From a virus: DNA of 48,686 bases. Where the stretch lies: positions 1 through 48,686 of IMG/VR virus record IMGVR_UViG_3300035670_000333, one strand, 5' to 3'. Numbering within the stretch: the stretch's first letter is position 1; each line of letters starts with the position of its first letter. The position numbers and the translations under genes are program-made. Below, one piece after another: positions 8,194 through 17,712 of this stretch. The notes beneath the pieces are model-generated. The model searched no databases. It worked only from the letters and a program-made list of their open reading frames with translations, and was not told where the DNA came from.

Positions 8194-8796
8194 ATGACTG
8201 AGCAAGACACAACGACTGAAGAAGTCCTACAACTCGTAAAAGACGCACAATCTAAGAGCAAGTTTGACATCACCGCCTTTGCCAAGGGCCGTGCTTATCC
8301 AGAAGACATCGTAGTTGCATACTTAGACGTTAAGTCTGCCTACGAGCTATCGAAGCTAAATGACGAGATGTCCCGCATAAAGGACGCAGACGAGCTTACC
8401 AAGCTCGAAGAGAAGGCTAACGAGCTCGCTGAGGCCGTAAAAGCATCCAAGGTGACCTTCTACATGCGCGGAGTCAATCAGGGCGTTGTAGACGCTATTA
8501 CTGAGCGTGCAAACAAGTTATTCCCAGCTGAGCTAAACGCTTATGGACAGCCGGAGAACACCGATGGCTGGCTAAAGCATTGGATCTCCAGCCTAGTGGC
8601 ATCCAACCTCGTGAAGATCGAGAACGCAGAGGGTGAAATTGACGAGCGCGAATTCACTACCGAAGACGTAAGAGATCTGTCTGGACACCTGCCTAAAGAG
8701 GTATGGAACATGCTTGTGGCTTCTATGCAAAAGCTAACCCTAGCTACTGCCTATTTTGAAGGATTGACGGACGCAGGTTTTTTACAGAAGTCCTGA
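8194..8796 (+). CDS. tail assembly chaperone, short form (gpG-like)
   Basis: The 200 aa product is helical and acidic. It lies between tail tube and tape measure, where tailed phages encode two chaperones joined by a programmed frameshift. Near its 3' end is the heptamer T TTT TTA (8778-8784) in the correct phase, twelve bases before its TGA. The short form ends DAGFLQKS. It wraps the tape measure protein during tail assembly in the known systems. Confidence 0.8.
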   Translation: MTEQDTTTEEVLQLVKDAQSKSKFDITAFAKGRAYPEDIVVAYLDVKSAYELSKLNDEMSRIKDADELTKLEEKANELAEAVKASKVTFYMRGVNQGVVDAITERANKLFPAELNAYGQPENTDGWLKHWISSLVASNLVKIENAEGEIDEREFTTEDVRDLSGHLPKEVWNMLVASMQKLTLATAYFEGLTDAGFLQKS

Positions 8797-9209
8797 CTTG
8801 GGACGGCAATAGACAATACGTCACCAAAGTCAGGGCAGCCCTAAAAGCCGGGATAAAGCCTTCTGCTCTTATCTTCGAGGAACAGCCGAACGAGCCTTGG
8901 ACCAAATTCGACTTCCTGCTGGTTGAAGCCATGCAGATTCTCGAAGACGAGACTTGCCAACAATGCGGTAACCCTATCTGGGTGTGCAGAAATGAATTTG
9001 CGCACAATGTTGGCTTTAAGGTCAAAGAGGCTAAGTGTTACGCGACTGCTGAGCTTGAAAAGTGGCAGGAAAAAGAAGAGAAGAAAAACTCAAAGAAAAA
9101 GAAGTATGGAACCTATCCATACACGGTCCCATATACCTACGATGGCTCGGAGATGCCTTCTAGGTTGGACTTTTACAGATCGCTGGCCGAACAGCATAAG
9201 GTAGAATAG
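8194..9209 (+). CDS. tail assembly chaperone, -1 frameshift product (gpG-T-like)
   Basis: If ribosomes slip back one base at T TTT TTA (8778-8784), reading continues open to the TAG at 9207-9209, giving about 338 aa. The extension reads EVLTWDGNRQYVTKVRAALKAG, then CQQCGNPIWVC (a possible zinc site) and a Lys-rich region. The extension frame has no convincing start of its own right after the short form, which supports slippage. This is the lambda G/GT arrangement. The slip rate is not known. Confidence 0.75.
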
Positions 9210-9235
9210 ATACAGTATTATTCTAAGGCGGTAGT

Positions 9236-12200
9236 GTGTCTGTAAATTTTGAGGCTAGACTCTCATTAGATATTTCCGCATTTATGCGAAACATCAAGAC
9301 TGCCGAAAGAGCTTTCGAGGGTCTTGCCACTAAGGTTAGAGGCCAAAATGTCCAGATCAAGGCTTCGGTAGAGGCTTCTGGCTTCGAGAAGGCTAAGCAG
9401 CAGGCAAAGCTTCAAAATGACATCAACGACGAGCAGACTCAGAACCTAAGAAACCTTGCTCGCGAGCGCTATGCACTTTACGATGTAGCAGCTGCCTACG
9501 GCGTTGTGGGAGCTGCTGCTTTTGGTGCACTTACCACCGTCGCAAAAGCTGCTATTGAGTTTGAGCGTGCATTTGCAAACGTAGACAGAACCACGGAGTT
9601 CACAAGCGCCAAGGTTGGCGAGGCTGCTCGTGTAATGAAATATGAGCTCATGCAGATTGCTTCCGAGATTCCGGTTGCTTTCGGCAAAGTCACAGAGATT
9701 GCCACCATTGGTAACCAGCTTGGTATTGCACAGGGTAACCTAGAGCAATTCACCAAGACAGTTGCGATGTTCTCCGCAACCACAGGAATGACCGCCGAGG
9801 CAACCGCTATGGGCCTTGGTCGAGTCGTAGAGCTTCTGTCAGACCCAACTGCACAGGTTGGATACGAGCAGCTTGGTGCAGCTATCGCCTATGCCGGTGT
9901 GAAGGCTGTTGCAACTGAAGAACAGATCGTATCAACCACTAAGGAAATCGCAACCACCGCTAAGATGGCGAAGTTTGCTGCTCCAGACGTTGTTGGTCTG
10001 GCTACTGCACTAGCTTCGGTTGGTGTTGCACCTGAAGCTGCCCGAGGCTCAATCATCCGCGCATTTGCTGGAATCAACAAGGCAATTTCCGAGAACGGCG
10101 CTGGCTTGCAGCAGTATGCAAGAATTTCTGGAATGACCGCTCAGGAGTTTGCCTCACAATGGACTACAAACGGTCAGGTCGCCTTCAACGCCTTCCTTAA
10201 GGGCTTGCAGAGCATGAGCCAGTCTGGACAGAACCTAGACACGGTTTTGCGTGACCTAGGAATGGTCAACGTTCGCGACATTCAGACCATCCAAAAGCTT
10301 GGTGACAACTACGACATCTACGCAGAGTCGATCCGGAACGCAAACCAAGCCTACCAAGAGGGAACCTTCTTGGGTGAGGCTTACGGCAAGATTCAGGACA
10401 CGGTTGCAGCAAAGCTAGAGCTTCTACAAAACAACTGGAACAACCTCCTTGCAACCTTGGGCGAGGGTGCAATTGGCGATACCTTCAAGGCGATCCTCGA
10501 CTCAGTAAACGAGACGCTAAAGCAGATCACAGAATTTATCAGGACTCCGCTGGCACAGTCGATCGCCCCTTGGATTATGGCTGGACTTGGCTTTGTTGGC
10601 GTGGTTGCTTCTATCAACGCTGTGCTTGCATTGGCTAAGGCATCGACCTTTGCTTACGCAATCGCCATGGGTGAGGCAGTAGTTGCAACTGAGGTCCTAG
10701 GTAACGGCGTTCAGCAGACTACCCTAAAGCTAAACAAGGCTCGAGTTGCATCAGTAGCGCTAAACACCGCTCTGAAGACAATGGTCCCAATTGCAATTCT
10801 AAGCGCTGGCTTGGCGATGTTCCAGAAGATTTCGGAAGCCCTATCCCCAATCGAAATGAAGGCCGAGAATATCCTTGGCGGTTTCGGTGGACTTCAGGAT
10901 GCTTTGACTCAGGATGCAGCTGCCTATCAGGATGCTCTAAAGGCTACTGGAGATGCAAGTGCAGCATCTGCTGCTGCTGGCGTTTTCATGGAAGTTGAAG
11001 CAGCTTCTAACGACGCAGCTACTGAGGCTGAGAGGCTTGCAAACAACGCAAGAAGCCTTAACGAAGTATTTGGAATTACTACCGGGGCAGCTGGATCGGC
11101 AGCTCAAGAAGTTGACGACCTTACCTTTGTCCTAGGTGCTAACACCGCTGCTTGGATCCGTAACGCCCTTGTGCAGAGCGACACCTTCCAAGAGCTAATA
11201 AAGAACGATGAAGCTATCCGGATGCTAAAGGAGAGCGGATTCAACTTGCAGACTGCTCTAGAAGCTGCTGCTTCTGGAAACCTAGATGTTTATCTAGAGA
11301 AAATTGGTGACAATGCGGTAGCTGGCAAGGGAAGTTTTGAGCAGCTTGAAGATGTCGCATCTCGCATTACCGAAGAGTTCGGGTTCCTCGGTACCATGAT
11401 GACTTGGCTACTTGCCAAGATTAAGAGCGTTGCTTCCATCTTCGGCATTGACCTTACTCCATTCGAGACTGCTCTAAAGAATACTGGAACCGCGATTAAG
11501 GGCACAGTAAACCAAGCAGCCCTTCTTGGACCACTTCTCGACGGCGTTGCTAATGGTGCATCCGGTGCAGCAGATGGAATTGACGAGCTTGGAAATGAGT
11601 CCGACAAGACTTCAGGCCAGCTGAGAACCGTTATTGACTATGCGAACGACCTAAGCGGAATTCTCTCCAGAATTACCGAGCTCGAGTTTGGAAAGCAAAT
11701 TGGTCGAGACTCGATCGCCAAGGGCTGGAACGAAATAAAGGAATCAGCATCTGACGCTACCGAGCAGATCAAGAAGGCTAACGACGAAATCAAGGATCTC
11801 ACCGCTGACCGAAGCATTTTGGAGTATCAGCTATCTGTTGCTGAGCGCTATGGTGACGAAGCTCGTGCAGCCAAGATTCGTGCACAGCTTGCAAAGAACA
11901 CCGAGCAGCAAGCTGCTGCCGAAAAGCGAGTTGCAGATGCAACTAAGGCTCAGGACAAGAACCTAACTGGCACGAGTGAGAGTGCCATGGAGAACCGTGC
12001 ATCGCTGCTTGGCATGGTCTCAACTTACCAAGATTATGTAACAATGCTGGCAAAGCTTGGTCGCAAGCCAAAAGATTTGGCTGCCGACATTCAGGTTCTA
12101 AAGGGTCAATTTGAGAAGAACGCTATCGCAGCCGGATTCTCTAGGGATCAGCTGGGAGAATACCTTGGACTATTTGACCAGTTCTCGACTACTGCTCAAA

Positions 12201-12937
12201 CTGCGCCAAGAGATGTAGACGTTGAGGTAAATGCAAACCTAAGCCCCGCTGAGCAAGCTATCGCTGAATTTGTTGCAAAGCAGAGAAGCACTACTGTTAC
12301 CACAAAAGCTGATACCAGTGGTGCAACTGGAGATGTCGAAAGCTTCGCTTCTAAGCAGTGGAGGCTTAAGAATGTAGTTGCCGACCGAGTAAAGACTGAT
12401 CAGGCAGAAGCTGGCTTGCAGGTCTGGTTGAGCAAGGGTCGCACTCTAAGCGTAAGCATGAAGTTTGACTCCAAGTCGACTGTGCTTGCAAACGCAGCAA
12501 GTGCACTACAGATCGCGAGAAAATTCCCAACCAACTCAACGATGTATACCTCATACATTGAGATGTATCGAGAGCTACTAAAGGTATCTCGCTCATTTGC
12601 TACTGGTGGATACGTAAGTGGCCCCGGAACTGGCACAAGTGACAGCATCCCAGCTCGACTATCCAACGGAGAGTTTGTTGTCAAGGCATCCGCAGTTGGA
12701 GCTTATGGCGTAGACTTCCTGAACGCCCTAAACCAGCAGAAGGTTGCCTTCTCGACCTCCGGTGGCTCTACTGTGATGTCTGGTGGTGGAGCTACTATTG
12801 CCTACCTATCGCCAGAGGACAGGGCCCTGCTGAGGGCGGTTGCTGACCGTCCTGTAAACTTGTATAGCGACAACGTAAAGATCGCTGAGGCTGCAAATAG
12901 CGGAAACACGCTTATCGCCAGAAGGGGTGCACGCTAA
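9236..12937 (+). CDS. tail tape measure protein (TP901-1 type)
   Basis: The 1233 aa product uses a GTG start after CTAAGGCGG. The N-terminal third carries the conserved tape-measure core (FERAFANVDRTTEF, ATIGNQLGIAQGNLEQF, FSATTGMTAEATAMGLGRVVELL). Hydrophobic segments occur at VVGAAAFGALTTVAKAA and WIMAGLGFVGVVASINAVLAL, followed by coiled-coil and Ala-rich regions. At the family rule of about 0.15 nm per residue, the tail would be near 185 nm. It sets tail length and helps DNA passage through the envelope. Its stop overlaps the next start. Confidence 0.93.
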   Translation: MSVNFEARLSLDISAFMRNIKTAERAFEGLATKVRGQNVQIKASVEASGFEKAKQQAKLQNDINDEQTQNLRNLARERYALYDVAAAYGVVGAAAFGALTTVAKAAIEFERAFANVDRTTEFTSAKVGEAARVMKYELMQIASEIPVAFGKVTEIATIGNQLGIAQGNLEQFTKTVAMFSATTGMTAEATAMGLGRVVELLSDPTAQVGYEQLGAAIAYAGVKAVATEEQIVSTTKEIATTAKMAKFAAPDVVGLATALASVGVAPEAARGSIIRAFAGINKAISENGAGLQQYARISGMTAQEFASQWTTNGQVAFNAFLKGLQSMSQSGQNLDTVLRDLGMVNVRDIQTIQKLGDNYDIYAESIRNANQAYQEGTFLGEAYGKIQDTVAAKLELLQNNWNNLLATLGEGAIGDTFKAILDSVNETLKQITEFIRTPLAQSIAPWIMAGLGFVGVVASINAVLALAKASTFAYAIAMGEAVVATEVLGNGVQQTTLKLNKARVASVALNTALKTMVPIAILSAGLAMFQKISEALSPIEMKAENILGGFGGLQDALTQDAAAYQDALKATGDASAASAAAGVFMEVEAASNDAATEAERLANNARSLNEVFGITTGAAGSAAQEVDDLTFVLGANTAAWIRNALVQSDTFQELIKNDEAIRMLKESGFNLQTALEAAASGNLDVYLEKIGDNAVAGKGSFEQLEDVASRITEEFGFLGTMMTWLLAKIKSVASIFGIDLTPFETALKNTGTAIKGTVNQAALLGPLLDGVANGASGAADGIDELGNESDKTSGQLRTVIDYANDLSGILSRITELEFGKQIGRDSIAKGWNEIKESASDATEQIKKANDEIKDLTADRSILEYQLSVAERYGDEARAAKIRAQLAKNTEQQAAAEKRVADATKAQDKNLTGTSESAMENRASLLGMVSTYQDYVTMLAKLGRKPKDLAADIQVLKGQFEKNAIAAGFSRDQLGEYLGLFDQFSTTAQTAPRDVDVEVNANLSPAEQAIAEFVAKQRSTTVTTKADTSGATGDVESFASKQWRLKNVVADRVKTDQAEAGLQVWLSKGRTLSVSMKFDSKSTVLANAASALQIARKFPTNSTMYTSYIEMYRELLKVSRSFATGGYVSGPGTGTSDSIPARLSNGEFVVKASAVGAYGVDFLNALNQQKVAFSTSGGSTVMSGGGATIAYLSPEDRALLRAVADRPVNLYSDNVKIAEAANSGNTLIARRGAR

Positions 12938-13815
12938 TGAACAGAAAAGTCTATTTCGGAAACGCTACTAAGCAAACTTGGATTCCTGCTCCGCAGTCTG
13001 GTCTCGCAGCTGGCACTACTTCATTTGTAGCCCAAAGCCAGCTACTGAGCGGTCGCCAGTCAATCAAGCGGTCCAAGGCAAACAGCAGAAGCTTTGGTGC
13101 CTCTTGGGTTGGCTCGATGAACACCGCGTCAATCGAAGACAGCGTTTACACAATCAAAGACTTTGCAGATGGCCTCTACGGAGAGGGTCCGTTTTACTGG
13201 CTTGACCCATACGCCATAGACACTAACCTATTCCCACCAAACTGGGCTGCCCCGATGCTTTCTGGCGAGGACTGGGGTGCACTATCTACTGTTGGAGCTG
13301 CTTCGAAGGTGACCACAGCTGCTAACACTAATGACTACCCATACAAGTCTCTAAGGCTGACCTTTGGCGCTGCAATCGCTGAGTCAACAAACCAATTCAG
13401 AATCATCATCCCAGAGAACTTCAAGTTGCACTTTGGATGGCACGGTGTGCAGACTTCTGGGGGTGCAACCATCGTGCTTCGTGGCTACGACAGGGACACA
13501 GGCGCTTCTACGGATGTTGCCTCTGTGCCACTTGCAGTTACTTCAAAAATTCGCACAAACACCCAAATGAGTGGAGACACCTACTCTCACGTTGACATCT
13601 TTGTGAAGAACCCTAGCGCCTCAGCTTCCGTAATCGACATCGCTGGGATGATTCTTCAGATCCTCCCGGAGACCGATTCGGTCGAGCAAGGTGGCTTCAT
13701 TTCGGGTCGTGGAACCACTTCCCTAGAGTTTGCCAAGACTCCAGAGATGGAATACTACTCAGCCAAGATAAATGGCGGTCAGATTGGAATTACTGCTGCT
13801 TTCGTGGAGGTCTAA
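12937..13815 (+). CDS. distal tail (Dit-like) minor tail protein
   Basis: The 292 aa product directly follows the tape measure gene, with the start overlapping its stop. The N-terminal half contains GEGPFYWLDPYAIDTNLFPPNWAAP, a Trp/Pro-rich segment common in actinophage Dit proteins, and the second half is a jelly-roll-like beta region (FKLHFGWHGVQ, HVDIFVKNPSASASVIDIAGMIL). It should form the hub joining tube and tip. Assignment rests on position and fold impression. Confidence 0.7.
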   Translation: MNRKVYFGNATKQTWIPAPQSGLAAGTTSFVAQSQLLSGRQSIKRSKANSRSFGASWVGSMNTASIEDSVYTIKDFADGLYGEGPFYWLDPYAIDTNLFPPNWAAPMLSGEDWGALSTVGAASKVTTAANTNDYPYKSLRLTFGAAIAESTNQFRIIIPENFKLHFGWHGVQTSGGATIVLRGYDRDTGASTDVASVPLAVTSKIRTNTQMSGDTYSHVDIFVKNPSASASVIDIAGMILQILPETDSVEQGGFISGRGTTSLEFAKTPEMEYYSAKINGGQIGITAAFVEV

Positions 13816-15387
13816 ATGCCAAAGATAACTAACCTAAGTGGAACTGGCACGCTTCCTGCTGATTCTCTGATTGCATACTCATACTCAGAAGACGCTACTC
13901 CATTTGACCTGAACTCAACAAGCATGGGAGCCGGGCAGATTTCTGCCACCATCTCAGTCGATGAAGGTCCACGCGGTAGCAGACTGCTGATCAACAACGA
14001 GATTCAGATCGAAGACGAATACTTCGGCAACCTAAGCTTTATCGCCAGAAAATATGGTGAGTCAAATGGTGTCGGATCGCTAACTGGCGAAACCATCGCA
14101 TATAAACTCAATGCTTACAGAATCGCTCAGCCACACGGTGGAGCGTCTTCCAGCCTATACACAGCAATCCTAGAATACTGTGCCCTAGCTGACGTAACGC
14201 CAGTAATTGACCCTGCATTGGTAGCAAAGCTAAATGCAATCCCTGTTGCCTTTATCGGCTGGACTGGCAACGTCTGGTCCTACCTAGAGCAGCTTTGTGC
14301 AGCCGTGACTATTGACGAAGACGGCACAAAGATCGAGATGGCTATTATCGACAACCAGCTTCACTTCCGTGAGGCGCTAAAGGCTGAGGCAAACATTGTC
14401 GACCTATTCTCGAACAGTTCGCTGGACATTGAGTCATACGACTCTGCACAATACCTTGGTGTAAACCTATATAAGACCTTCTATGACTCTGACCGCGTTG
14501 TGCGCGAGCAGAATACTGGCAGGAAGACCTATGCCATAAACGAGAACGTGTCTATCACCGACACTTTGCAGGTCGAAGCTGGCGAGACTATCATCAAGCG
14601 AGTTAAGATCAACGCTTCGCTGGAGTCTGTAAACCAACCAGTCGCAGTATCGACAATTAGCCAACTGCCATTCCCAATCAACCACCCAACTGGCGAGTAT
14701 GTAATCGTTGGTAGCGATGATTACCCAGTAAAGGTCTCCCAATGGGTCGCTGAGGGTGGAAAGCTAGAAGTCCTGCTGACTGACACTCCAAACGAGATTG
14801 AGATAAGGCTAACCGCCCCTAAGTCTGTGCAGTTGCCAGCTGAAGATGGCTCGCCAGTCGAGGTTACACTAGCCCCATACAAGGTTGGTGTCGAATCTTC
14901 TGGTGGCAAGGAGTATCCAGCTCTTTACATTACCGGGACTGGCGTTTTCTTCGAGACTTCCACAATAACCATTCCAACTGGCGCTTCAGAAGAATATGCA
15001 CCAGCAATTGCAAGTAGCCAGATTGACAACATCTTCCTGACTAAAAAGAGCGACCTGCTAGCAGCAGCTCTAGCAACATCTCAGAGCATGTGTGGACCCA
15101 GGATTGCCCTAAACGCATCTTTGCAAGATGGCGTGGCTTTTGGTAGCACAATCGGTGCTCTTATTAAAGGTTACGACGTAAACTTAAGTAACAACGGATA
15201 TAACTCAACTTTCCGCATTGTCGGTGCCTCATTTAATGAAGCTGGAGCATCGATTTCCGCAGTTAACTATGTAACGATTAGTGATTTCAATGAGTCATGG
15301 GCTGGAAAGACTTTTGCTGACTTTAACTCGGTGAACGCCGGAATGACGTTCAATGAGTTCACTATCATCCCTTTGGTTAAGGAGTAA
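13816..15387 (+). CDS. minor tail protein (tail-associated hub/Tal-like)
   Basis: The 523 aa product starts directly after the previous stop. It is rich in beta strands and Ser/Thr/Asn, with YISTSDFNE-like segments near the end and a C-terminal SWAGKTFADFNSVNAGMTFNEF motif of the kind seen in actinophage tip proteins. Size and order (after Dit, before the fibre) match the central hub protein. No lytic domain was recognised. Confidence 0.65.
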   Translation: MPKITNLSGTGTLPADSLIAYSYSEDATPFDLNSTSMGAGQISATISVDEGPRGSRLLINNEIQIEDEYFGNLSFIARKYGESNGVGSLTGETIAYKLNAYRIAQPHGGASSSLYTAILEYCALADVTPVIDPALVAKLNAIPVAFIGWTGNVWSYLEQLCAAVTIDEDGTKIEMAIIDNQLHFREALKAEANIVDLFSNSSLDIESYDSAQYLGVNLYKTFYDSDRVVREQNTGRKTYAINENVSITDTLQVEAGETIIKRVKINASLESVNQPVAVSTISQLPFPINHPTGEYVIVGSDDYPVKVSQWVAEGGKLEVLLTDTPNEIEIRLTAPKSVQLPAEDGSPVEVTLAPYKVGVESSGGKEYPALYITGTGVFFETSTITIPTGASEEYAPAIASSQIDNIFLTKKSDLLAAALATSQSMCGPRIALNASLQDGVAFGSTIGALIKGYDVNLSNNGYNSTFRIVGASFNEAGASISAVNYVTISDFNESWAGKTFADFNSVNAGMTFNEFTIIPLVKE

Positions 15388-15389
15388 AA

Positions 15390-16724
15390 ATGGCGTATGT
15401 AAGTAGAGTAGCGCAGTCTGGGGTGCTCTTCCCAGCTAATAATCTTCCATCAGATTCAAAGCTTTGGGGCCTAGAGGTCGAGAAAAGAATTGCAAACTTG
15501 CAGGCAGACTTCCAGAGTGCCGAGGTGAACAACATTACTAGGGATACGCAGTTGACAACTAGCTACACAAGGCTAGACGCTGCTGTAACCAAGATCAATT
15601 CAATCTTGGAGGACCTAGGCGTTCTAAATGACAACGTGTTTGGTCCGGGTGGGCTCGAGGAGTCCATCGCCAATGTGACCGATGTTGTGATTGACCCGAT
15701 TGACAACACTAAGATAAACGGCCTTAACCTAAAAGCTGGAACCGTTCTGGCAGACAATGTAGTTTCGAGCTATGTCTATGCTGGCTCAATCGCAGCAAGC
15801 CAGATCACCGCTGGAACCCTTACCGGTTTTACCATCCAGACCGCTGCGGGCGGGACTCGCGCCAAGCTATCTGGTAGCAACATTGAGTTTTTTAGCGGGC
15901 TTTACGGCGGTGGCGGTAGCAGGGTTGGATATATACAGGGCGACGATGGCGGAGACGCTGGGCTCTACATTATTAGTGACCAAGGCGAGATTGCTCTTGA
16001 CTCTGTGTCAATCACGCTAGCTGGAGACACAACCGTTAGCAACAGTCTTTACGTTAACGGAGATTTCGGCATAGGTGGATCTTTTAACCCCGGCTCGATC
16101 AGCTCAAGCGGATCCGTTTCAGCTGCCTCAGGGTTTTCGACTAGCTCAAGTTCATACTTGGGCTATATAAGCTGTAGTTCGGTAGATGCCAACAGCCTTA
16201 GCGCTACCGGTAACATAAGCAGCTCTGCTGGAACAGTCTCAGCTGGATTCAACGTGACTGCTGGCAATAACATTTACGCAAGCGGATCAAACGGTTGCGC
16301 AGGAAACCTTTATGGTGGAACAATCCAGCGTCCTGGACTCTCTGGTGGTGGAACCACAGGTGCATCTATTACCGATGGTGGCTTTCTCGTAAGAACCAGC
16401 TCCTCACAGCGATACAAGGAGCAGATCGAAGACCTAAATATCGCCTATGAGTCAATTCTGGGGCTAAAGCCAAAGAAGTTCAAGCGCAAGGACGAAGTTG
16501 AGTCTAGGGGCGACGACGCTCGCTATTACCCGGGCTTTATTGCTGAAGACCTAGCTGGAACCGATCTCGACATCTTTGCCTTCTACGAGACTCTGGAAGA
16601 TGGCACGAAGCGCCCAGACGGCATCCACTACCCAGAGCTTACCGCTGCCCTTGTGCTGGCTCTAAAGCATCAAGACCAGCTAATCAAGGACCTAACTGCT
16701 CGCGTTGAGGCTCTAGAGGGATAA
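15390..16724 (+). CDS. tail fibre with C-terminal S74-type self-cleaving chaperone domain
   Basis: The 444 aa product has a helical N-terminus (about 20-110), a middle of Ser/Gly-rich beta-helix-like repeats (SGSVSAASGFSTSSSSYLGYI) and a C-terminal Peptidase_S74 domain (about 338-444). The domain opens with SSQRYKEQI (the usual form is SDxRxKxxI, with the catalytic Ser and Lys), then YYPGFIAED and HYPELTAALVLALKHQDQLI. Such domains trimerise the fibre and then cut themselves off at the Ser. Here SS replaces SD, so cleavage is likely but not certain. A TATAAT follows the stop. Confidence 0.85.
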   Translation: MAYVSRVAQSGVLFPANNLPSDSKLWGLEVEKRIANLQADFQSAEVNNITRDTQLTTSYTRLDAAVTKINSILEDLGVLNDNVFGPGGLEESIANVTDVVIDPIDNTKINGLNLKAGTVLADNVVSSYVYAGSIAASQITAGTLTGFTIQTAAGGTRAKLSGSNIEFFSGLYGGGGSRVGYIQGDDGGDAGLYIISDQGEIALDSVSITLAGDTTVSNSLYVNGDFGIGGSFNPGSISSSGSVSAASGFSTSSSSYLGYISCSSVDANSLSATGNISSSAGTVSAGFNVTAGNNIYASGSNGCAGNLYGGTIQRPGLSGGGTTGASITDGGFLVRTSSSQRYKEQIEDLNIAYESILGLKPKKFKRKDEVESRGDDARYYPGFIAEDLAGTDLDIFAFYETLEDGTKRPDGIHYPELTAALVLALKHQDQLIKDLTARVEALEG

Positions 16725-16726
16725 GG

Positions 16727-16732
16727 TATAAT
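16727..16732 (+). promoter_or_regulatory. -10 element of a probably leaderless gene
   Basis: A perfect TATAAT lies two bases after the fibre stop codon and ends six bases before the ATG at 16739. There is no Shine-Dalgarno sequence in between, so a transcript would start at the initiation codon. Confidence 0.5.
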
Positions 16733-16738
16733 TTACTT

Positions 16739-17107
16739 ATGGCAACTACTAATAAGGGTGTTTACTACCCAACTTCAGGCGATCAGATTGCTCCACTAGA
16801 GTCTGTCTTCGCAAGCGTAGCTGCCACGGCAGATAACGTTGGTGTTATCTCTGGAAAGCAACTCTTTACCGGCCCAAGCGCTACTGGCGATGTGGTCAGC
16901 GTAACCGTTACTTTCCCAGAGGCTCTTTCGGCAGCTCCATACGTTACTGCGACAGTCAAGGGCGCAACAACTGCAAGCGTTTATGCGGTAACTATCGCTG
17001 GAGATCCAAGCACCGTTGGATTTACTGCGAAGGTTTTCCGCTGCAACGGAAGTACCGCGGAGACAGACCTTTACTTGGTCTGGCACGCAAGCACCTACGA
17101 CCTTTAG
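16739..17107 (+). CDS. small fibre/tip protein with lectin-like beta domain
   Basis: The 122 aa product has an N-terminal MATTNKGVYYPTSGDQIAPLE that resembles attachment segments of fibre proteins. A compact beta domain follows (VVSVTVTFPEALSAAPYVTATVKG, VGFTAKVFRCNGSTAETDLYLVWHAS), with the F-P...P-V pattern of H-type lectin domains. It may be a receptor-binding tip or a chaperone for the preceding fibre. It lies between the fibre and the endolysin. The lectin link is a weak resemblance. Confidence 0.6.
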   Translation: MATTNKGVYYPTSGDQIAPLESVFASVAATADNVGVISGKQLFTGPSATGDVVSVTVTFPEALSAAPYVTATVKGATTASVYAVTIAGDPSTVGFTAKVFRCNGSTAETDLYLVWHASTYDL

Positions 17108-17115
17108 GATTTACC

Positions 17116-17712
17116 ATGGCAAGACTGCCCTTCGCTGAGAACACCATAACTGGTGTATATGGCTCGATGTCTGACTTTCGTCGCAAGAACGGTATGCAGG
17201 CTCATTCTGGGACTGATTTTGCTCCAGCTGGTTCTAACAAGAAAAAGACGCTAATCCCATTTGTTGCCAAGGGCAAAGTCACTCTAATTCAATGGAGCAA
17301 CATTCTTGGCTGGGTTGTTGAGCACACCGCTTGGGACGTAAAGAAGAAGAAGGCAGCCTACATCGGCTATTCGCACCTTGCTTGTGCAAAGCATGGAGTC
17401 AACTGCAAGGGTGGTCACGAGGCTTCAATTGCCTTCCCATCACTAAAGGTTGGCGACGAGATCGAAGAAGGCGCAACTGTGCTGGAGATGGGCAACACAG
17501 GCTCAGCCTCGAGTGCTAAGCACCTTCACCTGACAATCTCGTGGAAGCACAAGGGTGTATTCGGCATGACTGCCGACAAGTTTGACTTTGTTGAATGGGT
17601 CAAGACGCAGGTAGTTCCTGCCGTAAAGGGCGCAGTAAAGAAAACAGCAGCCAAGCCAAAAGCTGAAGCTGCCAAGAAGACATGCCCGACATGTGGACAG
17701 GACGTAAATTGA
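17116..17712 (+). CDS. endolysin, M23 (LytM-type) metallopeptidase
   Basis: The 198 aa product has HSGTD (H30, D34) and HLH (H136-L-H138) after GNTGSASSAK, the HxxxD and HxH zinc motifs of M23 peptidases. A further His in YSHL (about 87) could be the extra catalytic one. It cuts peptide cross-links in peptidoglycan. The C-terminus is a Lys/Ala-rich linker and a CPTCGQDV knuckle. There is no signal peptide, so export needs a holin. Membrane-protein genes with a holin-like layout follow at once. Confidence 0.88.
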   Translation: MARLPFAENTITGVYGSMSDFRRKNGMQAHSGTDFAPAGSNKKKTLIPFVAKGKVTLIQWSNILGWVVEHTAWDVKKKKAAYIGYSHLACAKHGVNCKGGHEASIAFPSLKVGDEIEEGATVLEMGNTGSASSAKHLHLTISWKHKGVFGMTADKFDFVEWVKTQVVPAVKGAVKKTAAKPKAEAAKKTCPTCGQDVN

